Of a stretch of DNA of 64,000 nt, positions 9,147-22,400 are shown piece after piece. The notes below the pieces were generated by a model, which was not told where the DNA came from, made no database searches, and saw nothing but the letters and a program-made list of their open reading frames with translations. The DNA lies in assembly GCF_002797495.1 (NCBI RefSeq), contig NZ_PGEZ01000002.1:806001-870000 (forward strand), read 5' to 3'. This stretch comes from Mumia flava (GTDB lineage Bacteria; Actinomycetota; Actinomycetes; Propionibacteriales; Nocardioidaceae). The stretch's first letter is position 1, and the number at the start of each line of letters is the position of its first letter. A program made the position numbers and the translations under genes.

Positions 9147-10142
9147 ATGAACGGACGCGAGATCCATCTGGCCTCGCGACCGCTCGGCTGGCCGTCGGAG
9201 TCCGACTTCGTCCTCGCCGAGGTCGCGGTCCCCGAGCCCGGCCCCGGCGAGCTGCTGATCCGCAACGAGGTCATGTCCGTCGACCCGTACATGCGTGGGC
9301 GGATGAACGAGATCCCGTCGTACGTCACGCCGTTCGAGATCGGGCGCCCGCTGGAGGGCGGCGCGGTCGGCAAGGTCGTCGAGTCCGGCTCGGCCGAGTT
9401 CGCGGCGGGCGACGTCGTCCTGCACCAGGCCGGCTGGCGGGAGTACGCGCTCGTCGCCGACGACGCCGCCACGACCGTCGACGTCACGCTGGGACCGGCC
9501 TCGGCGTACCTGGGCGTGCTCGGGATGCCGGGCCTGACCGCGTACGCCGGGATCCTCGAGGTCGCCTCGATGGTCCCCGGCGAGGTCGTCCTCGTCTCCG
9601 CCGCCGCCGGCGCGGTCGGCAGCGCGGCGGGGCAGATCGCCCGGCTCCGCGGCGCCGCCCGCGTGGTCGGCTCCGCCGGTTCGGCGATGAAGCTGGAGTA
9701 CCTGCGGAGCATCGGGTTCGACGCCGCGTTCGACTACCGCGACGGTGCGCTGCGTCGATCGCTGCGCCGAGCCGCACCCGACGGAATCGACGTCTACTTC
9801 GACAACGTGGGCGGACAGCAGCTCGAGGTCGCGATCGGCGCGCTGCGCCCGCACGGCCGGGTGGCGATGTGCGGGGCGATCTCGATGTACAACGCCGAGG
9901 AGCCACCGGCGGCGCCGCGGAACCTGGCGCTGTGCATGGGCAAGCGGCTCACGCTGCGCGGCTTCCTCGCCGGCGACTTCGCGCACCTGCGGGAGACGTT
10001 CGTCGCGGAGGCGTCCGCGTGGCTGCGCGCCGGCGAGCTGCACTACCGCGAGACGGTCGTCGACGGCCTCGCCGCCGCACCCGGCGCATTCCTCGACATG
10101 ATGCGCGGGGGCAACGTGGGCAAGATGCTCGTCCGGCTCTGA
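9147..10142 (+). CDS. NADP-dependent medium-chain oxidoreductase (CurA/YncB-like)
   Basis: This 331-residue zinc-free MDR protein resembles 2-alkenal/enone reductases. The N-terminal catalytic domain shows SVDPYMRGRM, typical of the CurA/leukotriene-B4-dehydrogenase branch. The Rossmann segment shows VSAAAGAVGSAAGQIARLRG, and YFDNVGG follows. It would reduce an activated double bond or carbonyl with NADPH. It is divergent from FAAL and convergent with the VioD-like gene. Whether it belongs to the peptide pathway is uncertain. It could be a tailoring reductase or an unrelated gene caught in the cluster. Confidence 0.85.
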   Translation: MNGREIHLASRPLGWPSESDFVLAEVAVPEPGPGELLIRNEVMSVDPYMRGRMNEIPSYVTPFEIGRPLEGGAVGKVVESGSAEFAAGDVVLHQAGWREYALVADDAATTVDVTLGPASAYLGVLGMPGLTAYAGILEVASMVPGEVVLVSAAAGAVGSAAGQIARLRGAARVVGSAGSAMKLEYLRSIGFDAAFDYRDGALRRSLRRAAPDGIDVYFDNVGGQQLEVAIGALRPHGRVAMCGAISMYNAEEPPAAPRNLALCMGKRLTLRGFLAGDFAHLRETFVAEASAWLRAGELHYRETVVDGLAAAPGAFLDMMRGGNVGKMLVRL

Positions 10143-10182
10143 CGAGGTCCGGCGGAGGATCGGCCGCGTGGCGCGCCGTCGC

Positions 10183-11292
10183 TCACAGCACCTGGTCGAC
10201 GTTCGCCAGGCCGGCCGTCAGCTCGGCGCGGGTGCCGCCGAAGCCCAGCCGGACGTGGTTGCGGTAGGCGTCGCCGAAGCAGTCGCCAGGGACCAGGAGC
10301 GTTCGGAACTCCTCGGCGAGCGTGCGACACGCAGCCGTCACGTCGTCGACGCCGAGGAGCTCGACCAGGGCGCTGACGCCGCCGGCCGGGGGCGTCAGCC
10401 GGACGCGGTCCGGACGCTCGGCGGCCCACGCCAGAAGGAGCTCCCGGTTCGCTCGCGCGTGCTCGCGCTGCATCCCGACGATCCGGTCCGCGCTGCGCAC
10501 CGCGCGCTCGGCGAAGAACTCGAGCACCGGCGAGACGTAGAGCGCGACGTAGTCACGCAGGTGGGCCATCTGCGCATGGAGCTCCGGTGGCGCGAGGCAC
10601 CACCCCGTGCGGATGCCGGCGAGCCCGTAGCTCTTCGAGAACGTGCCGAAGGACAGGCTGCGCTCGTAGCGGTCGTGCGGGAGCGGCAGGCCATCGGCGT
10701 CGTAGGTGATCTCGCCGAAGGCGTTGTCCCAGACGAGCCAGGCCCCCGCCGGGGCCACGATCTCGATCAGCTCGTCCTGCTGCTCCCGGGTGAGCGAGAC
10801 GCCCGTCGGGTTGTGCGGGAAGTTGACCACCACCATGCGCGGTCGTCGCGCTGCCACGAGGTCGCGCAGGCGGTCGAGGTCGGGGGCGAAGCCGTCGCCG
10901 CACGACAGGTCCCACCGCCGCAGCCGAGCGCCCTGCGCGACCGCGATGTCGTACAGCTGCTGATAGGCCGGGTCCACCACGACGACGTCGTCGCCGGGAT
11001 GCACCAGGGTCTGCATCACGAGCCAGATCGCCTCACTGGAGCCGTGGGTGACCATCACGCGATCGACGTCGCCACCGGTCCATCGGTCGGCCAGCGCAGC
11101 ACGCAGACCCGGGCCCCCGAGCGGCTCGCTGTCGTGGAACGGCAGCGCCTTGAGCTCGGACAGATCGAAGTCGGCGACGTCGCACAGCTCGCCGACCGTG
11201 AGGTCCCGGACCCCGCTGCTGCCGATGTCGTGATCGACCGCGTGGTAGTAGAGCCTCATCCATTCTTCGAGCTTGGCGAGCGGCAGCTCCAT
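10183..11292 (-). CDS. Capreomycidine synthase-like PLP enzyme (VioD family)
   Basis: This 369-residue fold-type I aminotransferase-like protein has an ATG preceded by GGAAGGGGAG. The N-terminus (LEEWMRLYYHAVDHDIGSSG) resembles what I recall of viomycin VioD. The PLP lysine is in FSKSYGLAGIR and the Asn loop is FPHNPTG. In viomycin biosynthesis VioD performs an intramolecular cyclisation of 3-hydroxy-L-arginine to capreomycidine. A VioC/MppO-like hydroxylase at 31297 could supply that substrate. It is the last gene of mbtH-LLM-vioD-like, 14 bases after the monooxygenase gene. A generic class I/II aminotransferase is the alternative, but the VioD assignment fits both sequence and context. Confidence 0.75.
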   Translation of the reverse strand: MELPLAKLEEWMRLYYHAVDHDIGSSGVRDLTVGELCDVADFDLSELKALPFHDSEPLGGPGLRAALADRWTGGDVDRVMVTHGSSEAIWLVMQTLVHPGDDVVVVDPAYQQLYDIAVAQGARLRRWDLSCGDGFAPDLDRLRDLVAARRPRMVVVNFPHNPTGVSLTREQQDELIEIVAPAGAWLVWDNAFGEITYDADGLPLPHDRYERSLSFGTFSKSYGLAGIRTGWCLAPPELHAQMAHLRDYVALYVSPVLEFFAERAVRSADRIVGMQREHARANRELLLAWAAERPDRVRLTPPAGGVSALVELLGVDDVTAACRTLAEEFRTLLVPGDCFGDAYRNHVRLGFGGTRAELTAGLANVDQVL

Positions 11293-11306
11293 GGTCTCTC
11301 CCCTTC

Positions 11307-12323
11307 CTAGACCGACGACACGACGTCGTCGAGATCGTCGAGGCCGTCGAGGACCCGCTCGGCGTCGATGCCGAAGTCGACGAGGCACGCGATCTCGGTC
11401 ACGCCGATGTCGGCGAAGCGACGGATCCGCTGCGCGCACTCGGTCTTGCTGCCCACCAGGCCACCGCCCCGCAGCAGGCGAGCCTTGGCCGTCGCGACCA
11501 TGTCCTCGAGGTCGTCCGGGGCGATGTCGACCGCGTCGTTCTGTCGCTGCAGGTCGAGGTGCCGCCGGATGTAGGCGTCGTACGAGGTGTCGAGCGCGTC
11601 CGCGATGGCACCGGCGTCGTCGTTGACGTAGGTGTGCAGCATGAGCCCGACCCGAGGGCTCGGCGTGTGGGGCGACGGCACGAACTCCGATCGGTACAGG
11701 GCGATCCTGCGCTCGAGGTCGTCGAACTGCTTGCCGGTGAAGTTCGTGACGATCCCCATGCCCCGCCGTGCCGCATGTCGGAACGTCGCGTCCGACTGTC
11801 CCGACAGCCACAGCGGGACGTCGAGGCGCCGCGGGCGCGGGTGCACGCTGATCGGGACCTGCTCGCCGTTGCCGTTGGTGCGCTTCTCGGACTCCCCGTG
11901 CCACAGCCGCACGAACTGGTCCATCGCGTCGTCGAAGGTCGCGTGCCGGTCGGCGTACGCCTCGGGCGCCAGCACGAAGTCGTTGGCGTGCCACCCGCTG
12001 GAGAACGCGATCTCGGCCCGCCCGGCGGACAGGTTGTCGACCACCGACCACTCCTCCGCGACCCGCACCGGATCGTGCAGCGGCAGCACGACGCTGCCGG
12101 CCCGGACGGCTACCCGCTCGGTCGCCATCGCGATCGCCGCGCCCAGCACCGACGGGTTCGGGTACAGCCCCCCGAACACGTTGAAGTGACGTTCCGGCGT
12201 CCACAGTCCGCACAGGGAGCTGTCGTCGATGCCACGGGCGACCGCCTTCACCAGCCCGTACCGGTCCTCGGCCCCGCCGTCCGCCTCGGCGTCGGCCGAG
12301 AAGAAGAAGACGCTCGCGTCCAT
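11307..12323 (-). CDS. Luciferase-like monooxygenase, natural-product type
   Basis: This 338-residue flavin-dependent protein belongs to the LLM subgroup found in or beside NRPS/PKS assembly lines. It shows the N-terminal strand SVFFFSADAE, LWTPERHFNVFGGLYPNP, AVRAGSVVLPLHDP and EIAFSSGWHANDFVLAPE. Family members use reduced flavin and O2. Their chemistry in natural-product clusters varies and is often unknown, so I give no reaction. It lies between mbtH and the VioD-like gene with short gaps, suggesting co-transcription and action on the peptide or on the arginine-derived residue. Confidence 0.85.
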   Translation of the reverse strand: MDASVFFFSADAEADGGAEDRYGLVKAVARGIDDSSLCGLWTPERHFNVFGGLYPNPSVLGAAIAMATERVAVRAGSVVLPLHDPVRVAEEWSVVDNLSAGRAEIAFSSGWHANDFVLAPEAYADRHATFDDAMDQFVRLWHGESEKRTNGNGEQVPISVHPRPRRLDVPLWLSGQSDATFRHAARRGMGIVTNFTGKQFDDLERRIALYRSEFVPSPHTPSPRVGLMLHTYVNDDAGAIADALDTSYDAYIRRHLDLQRQNDAVDIAPDDLEDMVATAKARLLRGGGLVGSKTECAQRIRRFADIGVTEIACLVDFGIDAERVLDGLDDLDDVVSSV

Positions 12324-12339
12324 CGTCAGCTCCGGCGGC

Positions 12340-12558
12340 TCATGCGGACTCGGCCCCGACGTCCTCGAGCCGAGCGCTCCGGGGACGCAGATCCGTCCAG
12401 CTCGTCTCGATGTAGTCGAGGCACGCCTGACGCGAGTCGGCGTCGTGAACGACGTGCCATCCGGCTGGGACGTCCAGCGCCTGGGGCCACAGCGAGTGCT
12501 GCTCCTCGTCGTTCACCAGCACGAGGAAGGTGCCGTCGGGGTCATCGAACGGGTTCAT
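12340..12558 (-). CDS. MbtH-like NRPS accessory protein
   Basis: This 72-residue protein has the MbtH signature: [24 protein letters not shown] followed by PAGW and the C-terminal SWTDLRP. MbtH proteins bind adenylation domains and are often needed for their solubility and activity. It is the first gene of a three-gene unit and the only mbtH gene in the window, so it probably serves the A domains at 15471, 19488 and 27041. Confidence 0.95.
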   Translation of the reverse strand: MNPFDDPDGTFLVLVNDEEQHSLWPQALDVPAGWHVVHDADSRQACLDYIETSWTDLRPRSARLEDVGAESA

Positions 12559-12628
12559 GGCGCCTCGCTGCTCACGTGTCGACAGTGGCGGACGGTGGTG
12601 AAACTACCGGCCCCTCGTGGCGGCGCGC

Positions 12629-12648
12629 TGTCCCGTGAAGCGAGGACA
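12629..12648 (+). promoter_or_regulatory. Operator-like motif, cluster family
   Basis: TGTCCCGTGAAGCGAGGACA has perfect TGTCC/GGACA ends and shares TGTCCCGTGAA with the site at 4803. It lies between the divergent mbtH and MFS genes. Confidence 0.6.
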
Positions 12649-12674
12649 CCCGGTCGTCCCCCTCCGCGGGCGAC

Positions 12675-12692
12675 GTCCCCGAATTCGGGGGA
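12675..12692 (+). promoter_or_regulatory. Operator-like palindrome, cluster family
   Basis: GTCCCCGAATTCGGGGGA contains the perfect 14-base palindrome CCCCGAATTCGGGG. It touches the first possible ATG of the MFS gene at 12692, which hints that translation may begin at a downstream GTG. Confidence 0.6.
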
Positions 12693-14155
12693 TGCCCGTG
12701 CGGAGGCCCTTCGCGAACGATGGGCGGCAGTACGTGTCCACACAATCCCCTCACCTCGCCCAGCAGGCGGGATCGGACGGTCGACCGGTGCGTAGGTTCA
12801 CGGTGCTCTGCGCGGGCTACTTCGCCAGCATGACGGGCACGGCGCTGACCGCGTTCGCGCTGACGGTCTGGATCTACCTGGAGACCGGGTCGACGATCCA
12901 GTTCGCCTTCGGGTTCGTGCTGTCGCTGCTGCCGGCGATCGTGCTCTCCCCGTTCGCCGGCGCCCTCGTCGACCGGTGGGACCGGCGCACCGTGATGCTC
13001 GCCAGCGACATGGTCGGCGTCGGCACGACCGTGACGCTGGCCACGGTGGCCGCGACCGGAGTCCTGCAGCCGTGGCACATCTTCATCACGATCGCCGTCC
13101 GCTCGGCGATGGGTGCGTTCCTCGTGCCCGCGCTCAACGCGAGCGTGACGCAGCTCGCCCCGCGCACCCAGCTGGGCCGGGCGAACGGGATGGTGATGAC
13201 CGCGACCGCGGTGAGCCAGACCGTGGCCCCGGCGCTCGGCGGACTGCTCATCGTCGCGATCGGGCTCCCCGGGATCCTTCTGATCGACTGCCTGACGTTC
13301 CTGCTGAACATCGCGATCCTCGTCCAGATCCGCATCCCGCAGCCGGCGCCGGCAGGCGTCAGCGCTGCCGGGCTGCTCGGCGAGATCGGCCAGGGGTGGC
13401 GCTACCTCGGCAGGCGCCGGGCCCTTCTCCCGCTGCTCGCCTTCTACGCCGCGCTCAACCTGGCGGTCGGGTTCGTCGACGTCCTGTTCACGCCGCTCGT
13501 GATCGGGATGGCGTCGGTGGCGGCGCTCGGTGCGGTGCTGTCCGTGGGCGGCATCGGGATGGTGCTCGGCGGCGTCGCGATGGCCACCTGGGGCGGGCCC
13601 CCGAAGCGGATCCACGGCATCGCGGGCCTCGCCGTGCCGCTGGGACTGTTCCTGTGCCTCGGCGCGCTCCGCCCGAACGTCGTGCTCGTCGCGATCGCCG
13701 CCTTCGGCTTCCAGTTCTGCTCGATGATCATCGAGGGCACCAGCCGCAGCGTCCTGCAGATGGAGGTCGAGCCGGGCATGCAGGGACGCGCCTTCGCGGC
13801 GTTCAACATGGCGACCAACACCGTGCTGTTCACCGGCTACATGCTCGCCGGCCCGGTCTCCGAGCGGATCTTCGATCCTCTGCTGCGCGCCGGCGGACCG
13901 CTGACCGACACCGTCGGCACCGTGATCGGCGTCGGTCCGGGACGCGGTTCGGCGTTCCTGATCCTGCTGCTGGGCCTGTTCGTCCTCGTCGTCGCGGCGC
14001 TCGGCTACCTCTCGAGCGGCCTGCGGGCGCTGCGCGACGACGCACCGCTGACCGCCCCGACGTCCACGGGCGCTGCGTCGGCCGGACGGCCAGTCGGCGC
14101 GGGTACCGCACCCAGCCTCGAGCCGGCCGCCGGCACGTCGTCGGCGGGCCGCTGA
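12692..14155 (+). CDS. MFS transporter, probable peptide exporter
   Basis: This major facilitator protein has about 12 membrane segments. The first is FTVLCAGYFASMTGTALTAF, and the conserved loop between segments 2 and 3 reads GALVDRWDRRTVM. Related MFS proteins near NRPS clusters export the product or give self-resistance. The start is uncertain. ATG 12692 overlaps an operator palindrome and lacks a spaced ribosome binding site, while GTG 12734 gives a protein beginning MSTQSPHLAQQ that keeps all membrane segments. It is followed after 50 bases by a P450 gene and is divergent from mbtH. Both directions share the two operator-like sites. Confidence 0.88.
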   Translation: MPVRRPFANDGRQYVSTQSPHLAQQAGSDGRPVRRFTVLCAGYFASMTGTALTAFALTVWIYLETGSTIQFAFGFVLSLLPAIVLSPFAGALVDRWDRRTVMLASDMVGVGTTVTLATVAATGVLQPWHIFITIAVRSAMGAFLVPALNASVTQLAPRTQLGRANGMVMTATAVSQTVAPALGGLLIVAIGLPGILLIDCLTFLLNIAILVQIRIPQPAPAGVSAAGLLGEIGQGWRYLGRRRALLPLLAFYAALNLAVGFVDVLFTPLVIGMASVAALGAVLSVGGIGMVLGGVAMATWGGPPKRIHGIAGLAVPLGLFLCLGALRPNVVLVAIAAFGFQFCSMIIEGTSRSVLQMEVEPGMQGRAFAAFNMATNTVLFTGYMLAGPVSERIFDPLLRAGGPLTDTVGTVIGVGPGRGSAFLILLLGLFVLVVAALGYLSSGLRALRDDAPLTAPTSTGAASAGRPVGAGTAPSLEPAAGTSSAGR

Positions 14156-14205
14156 CCAGGGACGACCAGCACGAACCCCAGCACGAACGACCAGGAGGAC
14201 CCCGG

Positions 14206-15435
14206 ATGGACACCGACACGGCGACTGTGGCCGACCCCGATCTGCCGGCTCCTCCCTACCCCTACGGCTACGACCCGTTCGACTTCCGGATCCACGACGA
14301 CCCGTACCCGTTCTACGCCTGGATGCGGGAGCACGCGCCGGTCTACCGCAACGAGCAGCGGGACTTCTGGGCGCTGTCGCGGCACGCCGACGTGCTCGAC
14401 GCGCTGCGCAGGCCCCAGCGGTTCTCGAACCGGTTCGGGATCTCGCTGGAGCCGGAGCTCTGGGGCCCGCACGCCGTCAACACCAGCTTCTTCCTGGCGA
14501 TGGATCCGCCCGACCACGGCACCTACCGGACGCTGGTCTCCAGCGCGTTCACCCCACGCCACGTCGTCGCGATGGAGGCGCGGGTCCGCGAGATCACCCG
14601 CGACCGGCTCGAGACCCTGCGCGGCCAGCGGCGCTTCGACTTCGCCTCCGACTACGCGGCCGCCCTGCCCAACGACGTGCTGTGCGAGCTGCTCGGCATC
14701 CCCGAGTGGGACTGGGACCTGGTGCGGGCCGACACCGACGCGCTGAACGTGCGCGAGGACATGTCGGACGAGCGCGGGCCGACGGCGACAGCGGCCGCGC
14801 TGCGGATGGCGCAGTACTTCGTCGACCTCGTCACGGACCTGCGCACGCACCCCGGTGACGACCTCACCTCGAGGCTCGTCACGGCGGAGGTCGACGGCCG
14901 GCGGCTGAGCGACTCGGAGATCGTGGGCTTCCTGTTCGTGATGGTGGGCGCGGGCAACGAGTCGACGGGCAAGACGATCGGCAACGCCTGGCACCTCGGG
15001 CACCTGCATCCGGACGTGCAGCGGCAGGGCCTGAACGGACGCGCGGACGACTGGGCGAGCGAGAGCCTGCGCTACGACTCCGCGAGCCAGATGGTGGCGC
15101 GTCGCCTCACCGAGGACACCGTCGTCCACGGGGTCGAGCTCCCCGCGGGGGCACGGGTGGCCATCCTTCCCGCGTGCGCCAACCGCGATCCTCGGGTGTT
15201 CGACGACCCGGAGCGTTTCGACCTGGACCGCGACACCAGCAGGATGATCAGCTTCGGCCACGGCCCCCACCACTGTCTCGGCGCCGCGCTCGCGAAGCTC
15301 GAGATCCGGGTCGCGCTCGAGGAGATCGCCGCCCTCGTGTCGTCCTACGAGGTCGACCTCGACCGCGCGCGGCGCGTCCACACCCCCCACCAGCGTGGCT
15401 TCGCGGCGCTCCCCTGCGAGGTGACCTGGCGCTGA
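14206..15435 (+). CDS. Cytochrome P450
   Basis: This 409-residue bacterial class P450 has an ATG preceded by AGGAGGAC. The I-helix reads GAGNEST with the acid and threonine in place. ExxR is ESLR and the heme loop is FGHGPHHCLG. Soluble P450s of this kind hydroxylate or cross-link peptide or acyl substrates in NRPS clusters. The substrate here is unknown. It sits directly after the MFS gene and converges on the Ser-NRPS. Unlike the P450 at 25786, it has a normal acid-alcohol pair. Confidence 0.92.
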   Translation: MDTDTATVADPDLPAPPYPYGYDPFDFRIHDDPYPFYAWMREHAPVYRNEQRDFWALSRHADVLDALRRPQRFSNRFGISLEPELWGPHAVNTSFFLAMDPPDHGTYRTLVSSAFTPRHVVAMEARVREITRDRLETLRGQRRFDFASDYAAALPNDVLCELLGIPEWDWDLVRADTDALNVREDMSDERGPTATAAALRMAQYFVDLVTDLRTHPGDDLTSRLVTAEVDGRRLSDSEIVGFLFVMVGAGNESTGKTIGNAWHLGHLHPDVQRQGLNGRADDWASESLRYDSASQMVARRLTEDTVVHGVELPAGARVAILPACANRDPRVFDDPERFDLDRDTSRMISFGHGPHHCLGAALAKLEIRVALEEIAALVSSYEVDLDRARRVHTPHQRGFAALPCEVTWR

Positions 15436-15470
15436 GTCCGCCGCACCGGCGCGATGATCCCTCCGCCGCG

Positions 15471-19484
<4,014 letters not shown>

Positions 19485-19487
19485 GTC

Positions 19488-22400
19488 CTATCCCTCGGCG
19501 AGCCTGCCCAGGAGGCCGTCGAGCTGCGCCCGGTCGACGCGCGCGAGCGGGAAGTCTCCCGTGGCCCGGTCCGCGTCCTGCGCGCCGATCAGCGTGCGGA
19601 CCTCCGCCGCATGCCGCGCGGCCAGCCGCTCCACGGTGGCGGCGTCGTGCCGCAGCTCGCTGAAGGACCAGTCGACGACGAGCTCACCGTCGCGCCCGCC
19701 AGCGCGCACCTCGAGCGGGTGCGGGCGGCGTCCGGCCGGGCTGCGGTCGGTGCCGATCGTCTCCGCGGCGACGGCGAAAGCACCGGACGCGGGCCTCGTG
19801 GTGCTGCCGGTGTAGCCGAAGGCCAGGTCGATCGGCCCTGCGTCCGGTGCCTCACCGGTCTGGGCGAGCAGCTGCCAGCCGGTGCCGCCCGCGGGCACCG
19901 CGCGCAGTGCCGCCTTGACGGACGCCAGGGCGTCGTCGCCGACGGCGGACAGCGCCAGCGGGTGTCGCGGGCTGAACCACCCGACGGTCCGGGTCACGTC
20001 GACGTCGTCGAACAGCGGCGTCCGCTCGGACCGGGTGACGTCGACGAGATGGCGCTCGGCGCCGGTCCATTCTTCGAGCGTGCGCCCGAGGGCGGCCAGC
20101 AGCACCTCCTCGACCGTGCACGCCAGTCGCTCGGGCGCCGCCAGCAGCGTCGTGGTCGTCGCGGGGTCCAGCCGCGCGGAGACGGTCCGGGTGGTGGCCT
20201 CGGTGTCGACGCCGACCTCGACCGTTCGGTCCTCGGGCAGCCGGCCCCGCGGCTGCCCACCGGCTCCCCCGGTCACGACCTCCGACCAGTAGGTCCGCTG
20301 GCCCCGCACCGACTCCGACGAGGCGTAGCGGGCGAGCCTGCGCGCCCACGACTGCCACGACGTCGTCTTCGGCAGGAACCGCAGCGGCTCTCCGGCCGCG
20401 AGCTGCACCACCGCGGTCTCGAGGTCCTCCAGGAGGATCCGCATCGACGCGGCATCGACGACGAGCTGGTGGGCGACGACGGCGAGCTGGTCGCGTCGAC
20501 CGCGACCGAGGCGTAGCAGCGCGACCCGCACCATCGGTCCGACCGCCGGGTCGAGACCGCGCTGCAGGTCGGCACAGGTCTCGGCGGCCCGGAGGTCGGG
20601 GTCGTCGGCGACCGACAGGTCGTGGACCGCGAACGGAGTCTCGTCGCCGCGCGGCGCGATCCGGGCCCGGGTGCGCGCGCCCGCGAGAAGCAGTCGCTGT
20701 CGCAGCCCGTCGTGGTGTCCGACGACCGCCTCGACGGCCTCGCGCAGCACCTCCGGGTCGACCTCGACCGCAAGGTCGACCAGCACCGAGGTGTTCCAGT
20801 GCGCGGGCTCCGCGAGCCCGGCGGCGCAGAACCAGTGCTGCGTCGGCGCGAGGGGGGCGGGTCCGGTGACGTCCGTCTGCTCGGCGTCGACCGTGTGGCC
20901 CGCCTCGACCACGGCGGCGAGCTCACCGACCGACGGGTTCGCGAACAGGTCGTACGGCGTCAGGCGCAGACCCGCCTGCTGGGCCTGCGCCACCACCTGG
21001 ATGGCGAGGATCGAGTCGCCGCCGACTTCGAAGAAGTTGTCGTCCACTCCGACCTGCGCGACCCCGACCACGCCGGCGACGATCCCGGCCAGCGCCTTCT
21101 CGGTCGCCGACGTGGGCGCGCGGAAGCCCGCCCCGGTCGGCGCGTCCGCGCGGTCCGGCGCAGGCAGGCGTGCCCGGTCGATCTTGCCGTTGGCGTTGAG
21201 CGGCAGCGCGTCCACCTCGACGAACGCCGACGGGACCAGGTAGCCGGGGAGCCGCTCGGCCAGGAAGGCCCGCAGCTCGGCGGCGACGCCGGGTGCCCCG
21301 GCCGGCACCACGTACGCGACCAGCCGTCGGTCGCCCGGAGCGGGCTCGTGGACCGCGACGACGGCCTCGGCGACGCCCGGGTGCTCGGTGAGAACGGACT
21401 CCACCTCGGTGGGCTCGACCCGGAAGCCGCGGATCTTGACCTGGGTGTCGACCCGGGAGTGGAACTCGAGGTTGCCGTCGGCGCGCCGACGCACGAGATC
21501 GCCGGTGCGGTAGAGGCGCGCGCCCGACCGCGTCGGGTCGGCGACGAAGCGCTGCGCGGTGAGGCCCGGGCGGCCCAGGTACCCGCGGGCGAGGCTGATG
21601 CCCCCGATGTAGAGCTCTCCGACGCCTCCGGCCGGGACCGGGCGGAGCCGCCGGTCGAGGATCCGCAGGTCCGCCGACGGGAGCGGGGTACCGATCGGCA
21701 GGTTCGGCCACTGTGCGACCGGGTCGACGGGGTCGAGCCGGAAGAAGGTCGAGCTGACCGTCGTCTCGGTGAGCCCGTAGACGTGGGCGAGCGGGACGCC
21801 GGTGCGTCGCCACAGCGCGAGCCGCTCAGGCAGCACCCGCTCGCCGCCGATGATGACCAGGCGCAGGTGCGCGGGCAGCTCCCGGCCGAGCCGGTCGAGC
21901 TCGCGCACCCACTCGTGCCAGTACGCCGTGGGCAGCTCCATGACGGTCAGCCGCTCCCGCTCGACGAGCGACGCGAGGTCGTCCTCCCCGCTGAGCAGGT
22001 GCTTGGTCGGGATCACCACGGCACCGCCGGCGAGCCAGGTCGGAAACAGCTCCTCGGCGAGGACGTCGAAGCTCGGGGAGGCGAACTGCAGGAACCGGTC
22101 GCCGGTGCCGAGCCCGAGCCGCTCGACCACGTCGGCCGCGAACACCGCGAGCGAGCGGTGCTCGATGACCGCGCCCTTCGGCCGACCCGTCGATCCCGAC
22201 GTGTAGACCACGTAGGCGGCCGCGGAGGGAGCCGGGGGGTCGAGGTCGTCCTCGTCGTCCGGTCCGGAGCCCTCGTCCCGCGGCGCCTCGTCCATCAGCA
22301 CCGTCGTCCACCCGTCGGCGCGCACCGGCGCGTCGGCCAGGAGCGCCTCGGTGACCAGGACCCGGGCGCCGGAGTCGGCGAGCAGGAAGGCCATCCGCTC

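Noticed and set aside
5962-9150. Open frame of over 1000 codons opposite the FAAL gene
   Set aside because: Shadow frame with Arg/Asp/Val-rich low-information translation.
10183-12213. Fusion of the VioD-like and luciferase-like proteins as one 676-residue frame
   Set aside because: The upstream part is an out-of-frame reading of the monooxygenase gene. A strong ribosome binding site and ATG at 11292 define the VioD-like gene.
19488-20900. Second condensation domain at the end of the C-A-PCP-E protein
   Set aside because: GGDSI before it, WFS and the QLVVDAAS-RILLEDL pattern match epimerase architecture better than condensation.
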